Source: Clostridiales bacterium
Lineage (GTDB): Bacteria > Bacillota > Clostridia > Lachnospirales > Lachnospiraceae
Assembly: GCA_015655565.1 (NCBI GenBank)
Contig: JAATEU010000289.1
Coordinates: 1-6,790 of the forward strand
Length of the DNA: 6,790 nucleotides
Direction: 5' to 3'
Part shown: piece by piece, positions 6,646 through 6,790 of the stretch
Layout: every line of letters begins with the position of its first letter
Position numbering within the stretch: position 1 is the first letter of the stretch
Notes under the pieces: model-generated
Told to the model about the DNA's origin: nothing
Seen by the model: only the letters and a program-made list of their open reading frames with translations
The model's database searches: none
Made by a program: the position numbers and the translations under genes

Positions 6646-6790
6646 TTAATATTCCACTTTCCACATATATCTGCGGGTTGTAAGGGGATGTTCCCTTTCA
6701 ATTGCCAGGGCTTTATTGTAGACAGGATAAACATTATTAAATATGGAATGATTGAAATAATCTACAACGGAACTATCAATGGTAGACAAT
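6646..6790 (-). CDS. C-terminal end of an unidentified convergent gene (partial)
   Basis: Reading the - strand from the window edge, one frame stays open for 47 codons and ends in TAA at 6648-6646; the other - strand frames I checked are closed early. The peptide ends ...REHPLTTRRYMWKVEY and is rich in aromatic and charged residues, with codon choices (AAA, GAA, TAT, CTG, CCC) like the operon genes. Directly abutting the operon in tail-to-tail orientation is also typical of a real gene end. I do not recognise the family, see no motif, membrane segment or signal, and assign no function. A chance open frame of 47 codons in AT-rich DNA is possible but less likely. The gene begins beyond position 6790. 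Confidence 0.6.
   Translation of the reverse strand, partial: LSTIDSSVVDYFNHSIFNNVYPVYNKALAIEREHPLTTRRYMWKVEY

Noticed and set aside
1..6790. CRISPR array, insertion sequence, tRNA, rRNA, or phage or defence genes
   Set aside because: No spaced long repeats, transposase motifs, terminal inverted repeats or RNA-gene signatures were found on reading the window; the accessory-region hypothesis is not supported.

Overview
The window is a four-gene glycogen (bacterial alpha-glucan) operon on the + strand, in the order glgC-glgD-glgA-glgP, from a low-GC, AT-rich Gram-positive bacterium. Three things point to a Clostridia-type Firmicute, probably of Lachnospiraceae kind: the split GlgC/GlgD pyrophosphorylase pair (a Firmicutes arrangement), purine-rich Shine-Dalgarno sites a few bases before every start, and the flavour of the proteins. 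The genus is not determinable from the sequence alone.

Layout. Positions 1-401 are non-coding and very AT-rich. They hold three 13-bp tandem repeats (3-41), a consensus -10 box (90-95), two adjacent hairpins with a T tract that can also pair in a competing way (113-155), a better promoter candidate (233-260) and a bulged hairpin just after its expected start point (271-301). The operon follows at 402-6612 with gaps of only 12, 22 and 21 bp, so one transcript and coupled translation are likely. After glgP comes a 33-bp gap without a visible terminator. The last 145 bp are open on the - strand and look like the C-terminal end of an unidentified convergent gene.

How the genes work together. GlgC makes ADP-glucose from glucose-1-phosphate and ATP. 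GlgD is a relative of GlgC that has lost the nucleotide-binding loop and a metal ligand, and probably acts as its regulatory partner subunit. GlgA transfers glucose from ADP-glucose to the growing alpha-1,4-glucan. GlgP releases glucose-1-phosphate from the same polymer by phosphorolysis. Synthesis and breakdown are thus co-expressed, so flux must be set largely by enzyme control. A branching enzyme (glgB) and a debranching enzyme are not in this window.

I found no previously undescribed system; most of the window is an ordinary glycogen operon. The points worth a second look are the structured leader, the unusual donor-loop residues of GlgA, the apparently non-catalytic GlgD, the absence of glgB from its common place, and the convergent gene end.
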